Part shown: one piece after another, positions 6,051 through 6,665 of the stretch
Layout of the letters: every line of letters begins with the position of its first letter
Numbering within the stretch: the stretch's first letter is position 1
DNA from: DASZHJ01 sp035280245
GTDB taxonomy: Bacteria > Pseudomonadota > Alphaproteobacteria > ATCC43930 > CGMCC-115725
Direction: 5' to 3'
Assembly (NCBI GenBank): GCA_035280245.1
Contig: DATEGF010000041.1
Span: forward strand, 1 to 6,665
DNA: 6,665 bases
Notes under the pieces: model-generated
What the model was told of the DNA's origin: nothing
Databases searched by the model: none
What the model saw: the letters and a program-made list of their open reading frames with translations, nothing else
Made by a program: the position numbers and the translations under genes

Positions 6051-6665
6051 GCGATCGTGGACCGGATTTAATGGTTCATCGGGGGCGCGCGAGTCTGGTT
6101 ATGGACTGTGGCGGAAGCTTGTCAATCCAGCCGTGGCGCTGCTCACGCTCGCGTGTGTGGCCGCGCCCGCCGACGCCGCGACACGCATCCTCGCGCTCGG
6201 CGATAGCCTGACTGCCGGCTATGGGCTGCCGGCAGAAGAGTCGTTTCCGGTGCGCCTGCAAGCTTGGCTCCGGGATCATGGCGTTGACGCCGAGGTGATG
6301 AATGCCGGCGTCTCCGGCGATACCAGCGCCGGCGGTCTCGCCCGCCTCGACTGGTCGCTTGCGGAGCCGGCGGACGCCGTGCTGGTGGAGCTCGGCGCCA
6401 ACGACGCGCTCCGCGGCGTCGATCCGAAGGAGACCTACAAGAATCTCGACGAGATCCTGGGGAAGCTCGGTCGGCGCCACGAGAAGGTGTTGCTGCTGGG
6501 GATGGAGGCGCCCACGAATTGGGGCGCCGACTACCAGAAGGCCTTCCACGCGATCTATCCGACCCTCGCCGAGCAGCATCACGTGCTGCTCTACCCATTC
6601 TTCCTCGACGGCGTGGCGCTGGATCCCTCACTCAATCAGGACGACGGGATGCACCCCAATGCGCG
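6049..6665 (+). CDS. tesA: TesA-type SGNH arylesterase/thioesterase/lysophospholipase, 3' end outside window
   Basis: The 205 visible residues carry all SGNH-hydrolase blocks, numbered from ATG 6049: block I LALGDSLTAGYGL with nucleophile Ser53, block II NAGVSGDTSAGGLARL with Gly90, block III VELGANDALRG with Asn118, and block V QDDGMHPNA with Asp199 and His202. The GDSLxAGY, VSGDTS and QDDGxHPN wording closely follows E. coli TesA, a periplasmic enzyme hydrolysing acyl-CoA, aryl esters and lysophospholipids. Only the last helix, perhaps 20 residues, is missing. A signal peptide is evident: hydrophobic VALLTLACVAA, then a signal peptidase I site at about ADA-ATR (residues 41-46). The start is uncertain. 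ATG 6049 gives an unusually long 28-residue n-region; GTG 6133 leaves a signal with no positive charge; a CTG at 6106 would give an ideal MWRKLVNP-type signal but is a rare start. The gene is divergent from the ABC operon, as in E. coli. Confidence 0.9.
   Translation, partial: MRSWTGFNGSSGARESGYGLWRKLVNPAVALLTLACVAAPADAATRILALGDSLTAGYGLPAEESFPVRLQAWLRDHGVDAEVMNAGVSGDTSAGGLARLDWSLAEPADAVLVELGANDALRGVDPKETYKNLDEILGKLGRRHEKVLLLGMEAPTNWGADYQKAFHAIYPTLAEQHHVLLYPFFLDGVALDPSLNQDDGMHPNA
6067..6072 (+). promoter_or_regulatory. Possible -10 element for tesA
   Basis: TTTAAT matches the -10 consensus at 5 of 6 positions and is one of few AT-rich spots in this GC-rich stretch. The hexamer 17 bp upstream, CAGTCA (6044-6049), matches the -35 consensus at only 3 positions. 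If used, transcription would start near 6079, downstream of ATG 6049, which would force tesA to begin at a later codon. This is tentative. Confidence 0.22.
6098..6125 (-). promoter_or_regulatory. Likely sigma-70-type promoter of the ybbA-ybbP operon
   Basis: On the minus strand a perfect TTGACA (6120-6125) is followed after 16 bp by CATAAC (6098-6103), which matches the -10 consensus at 4 of 6 positions. The predicted transcription start is near 6091, about 40 nt before the ATPase ATG at 6050. The promoter lies within the region coding for the tesA n-region and signal peptide if tesA starts at 6049. Confidence 0.5.

Noticed and set aside
6142..6156. Possible lipoprotein lipobox (LTLAC) in the tesA signal peptide
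   Set aside because: The residues before Cys (T-L-A) do not fit the usual lipobox order, and a good signal peptidase I site (ADA-A) follows; TesA proteins are normally soluble periplasmic enzymes.
6076..6582. A 168-codon minus-strand frame antisense to tesA
   Set aside because: The opposite strand carries all SGNH blocks in one frame; this frame has no recognisable motif.

Overview
The window is a GC-rich (about two thirds G+C by eye), gene-dense stretch of bacterial chromosome. It fits a Gram-negative alphaproteobacterium: the heparinase-like tail, the Bax-inhibitor protein and the ABC/esterase locus all resemble alphaproteobacterial homologues. The taxon is an inference from protein flavour, with no rRNA or other marker present. 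I see no mobile element, CRISPR array, tRNA or rRNA.

Layout from left to right: (1) 2-355 (+), the C-terminal end of a heparinase II/III-like protein. (2) 482-1930 (+), a stand-alone 482-residue adenylate-forming (AMP-binding) enzyme with several departures from the usual core motifs and no Shine-Dalgarno sequence. (3) A perfect 14-bp stem-loop at 1942-1974, between convergent genes. (4) 1997-2710 (-), a seven-helix Bax inhibitor-1/YccA-family membrane protein with a clear ribosome binding site. (5) 2804-5326 (-), a large FtsX-like ABC permease (YbbP type), and 5331-6050 (-), its ATPase (YbbA type), 4 bp apart and evidently one operon. (6) From about 6049 to the window end (+), a TesA-type SGNH arylesterase/thioesterase with a signal peptide, cut by the window edge just after its catalytic Asp-His block.

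The right half is the best understood part. The same divergent pairing, tesA facing ybbA-ybbP, occurs in E. coli. The ATPase and permease form a MacB/LolCDE-like complex of the inner membrane, and TesA is a secreted lipid/ester hydrolase, so the three probably cooperate on membrane-derived or hydrophobic substrates. The two divergent reading frames can be extended until their ATG codons overlap in a shared CATG, so at least one start is uncertain. A TTGACA-type promoter for the ABC operon lies inside the tesA signal-peptide region.

I did not find a clearly new biological system. The points worth checking are the start/promoter arrangement of the tesA-ybbA junction, the unusual motif substitutions in the adenylating enzyme, and its possible leaderless transcript.
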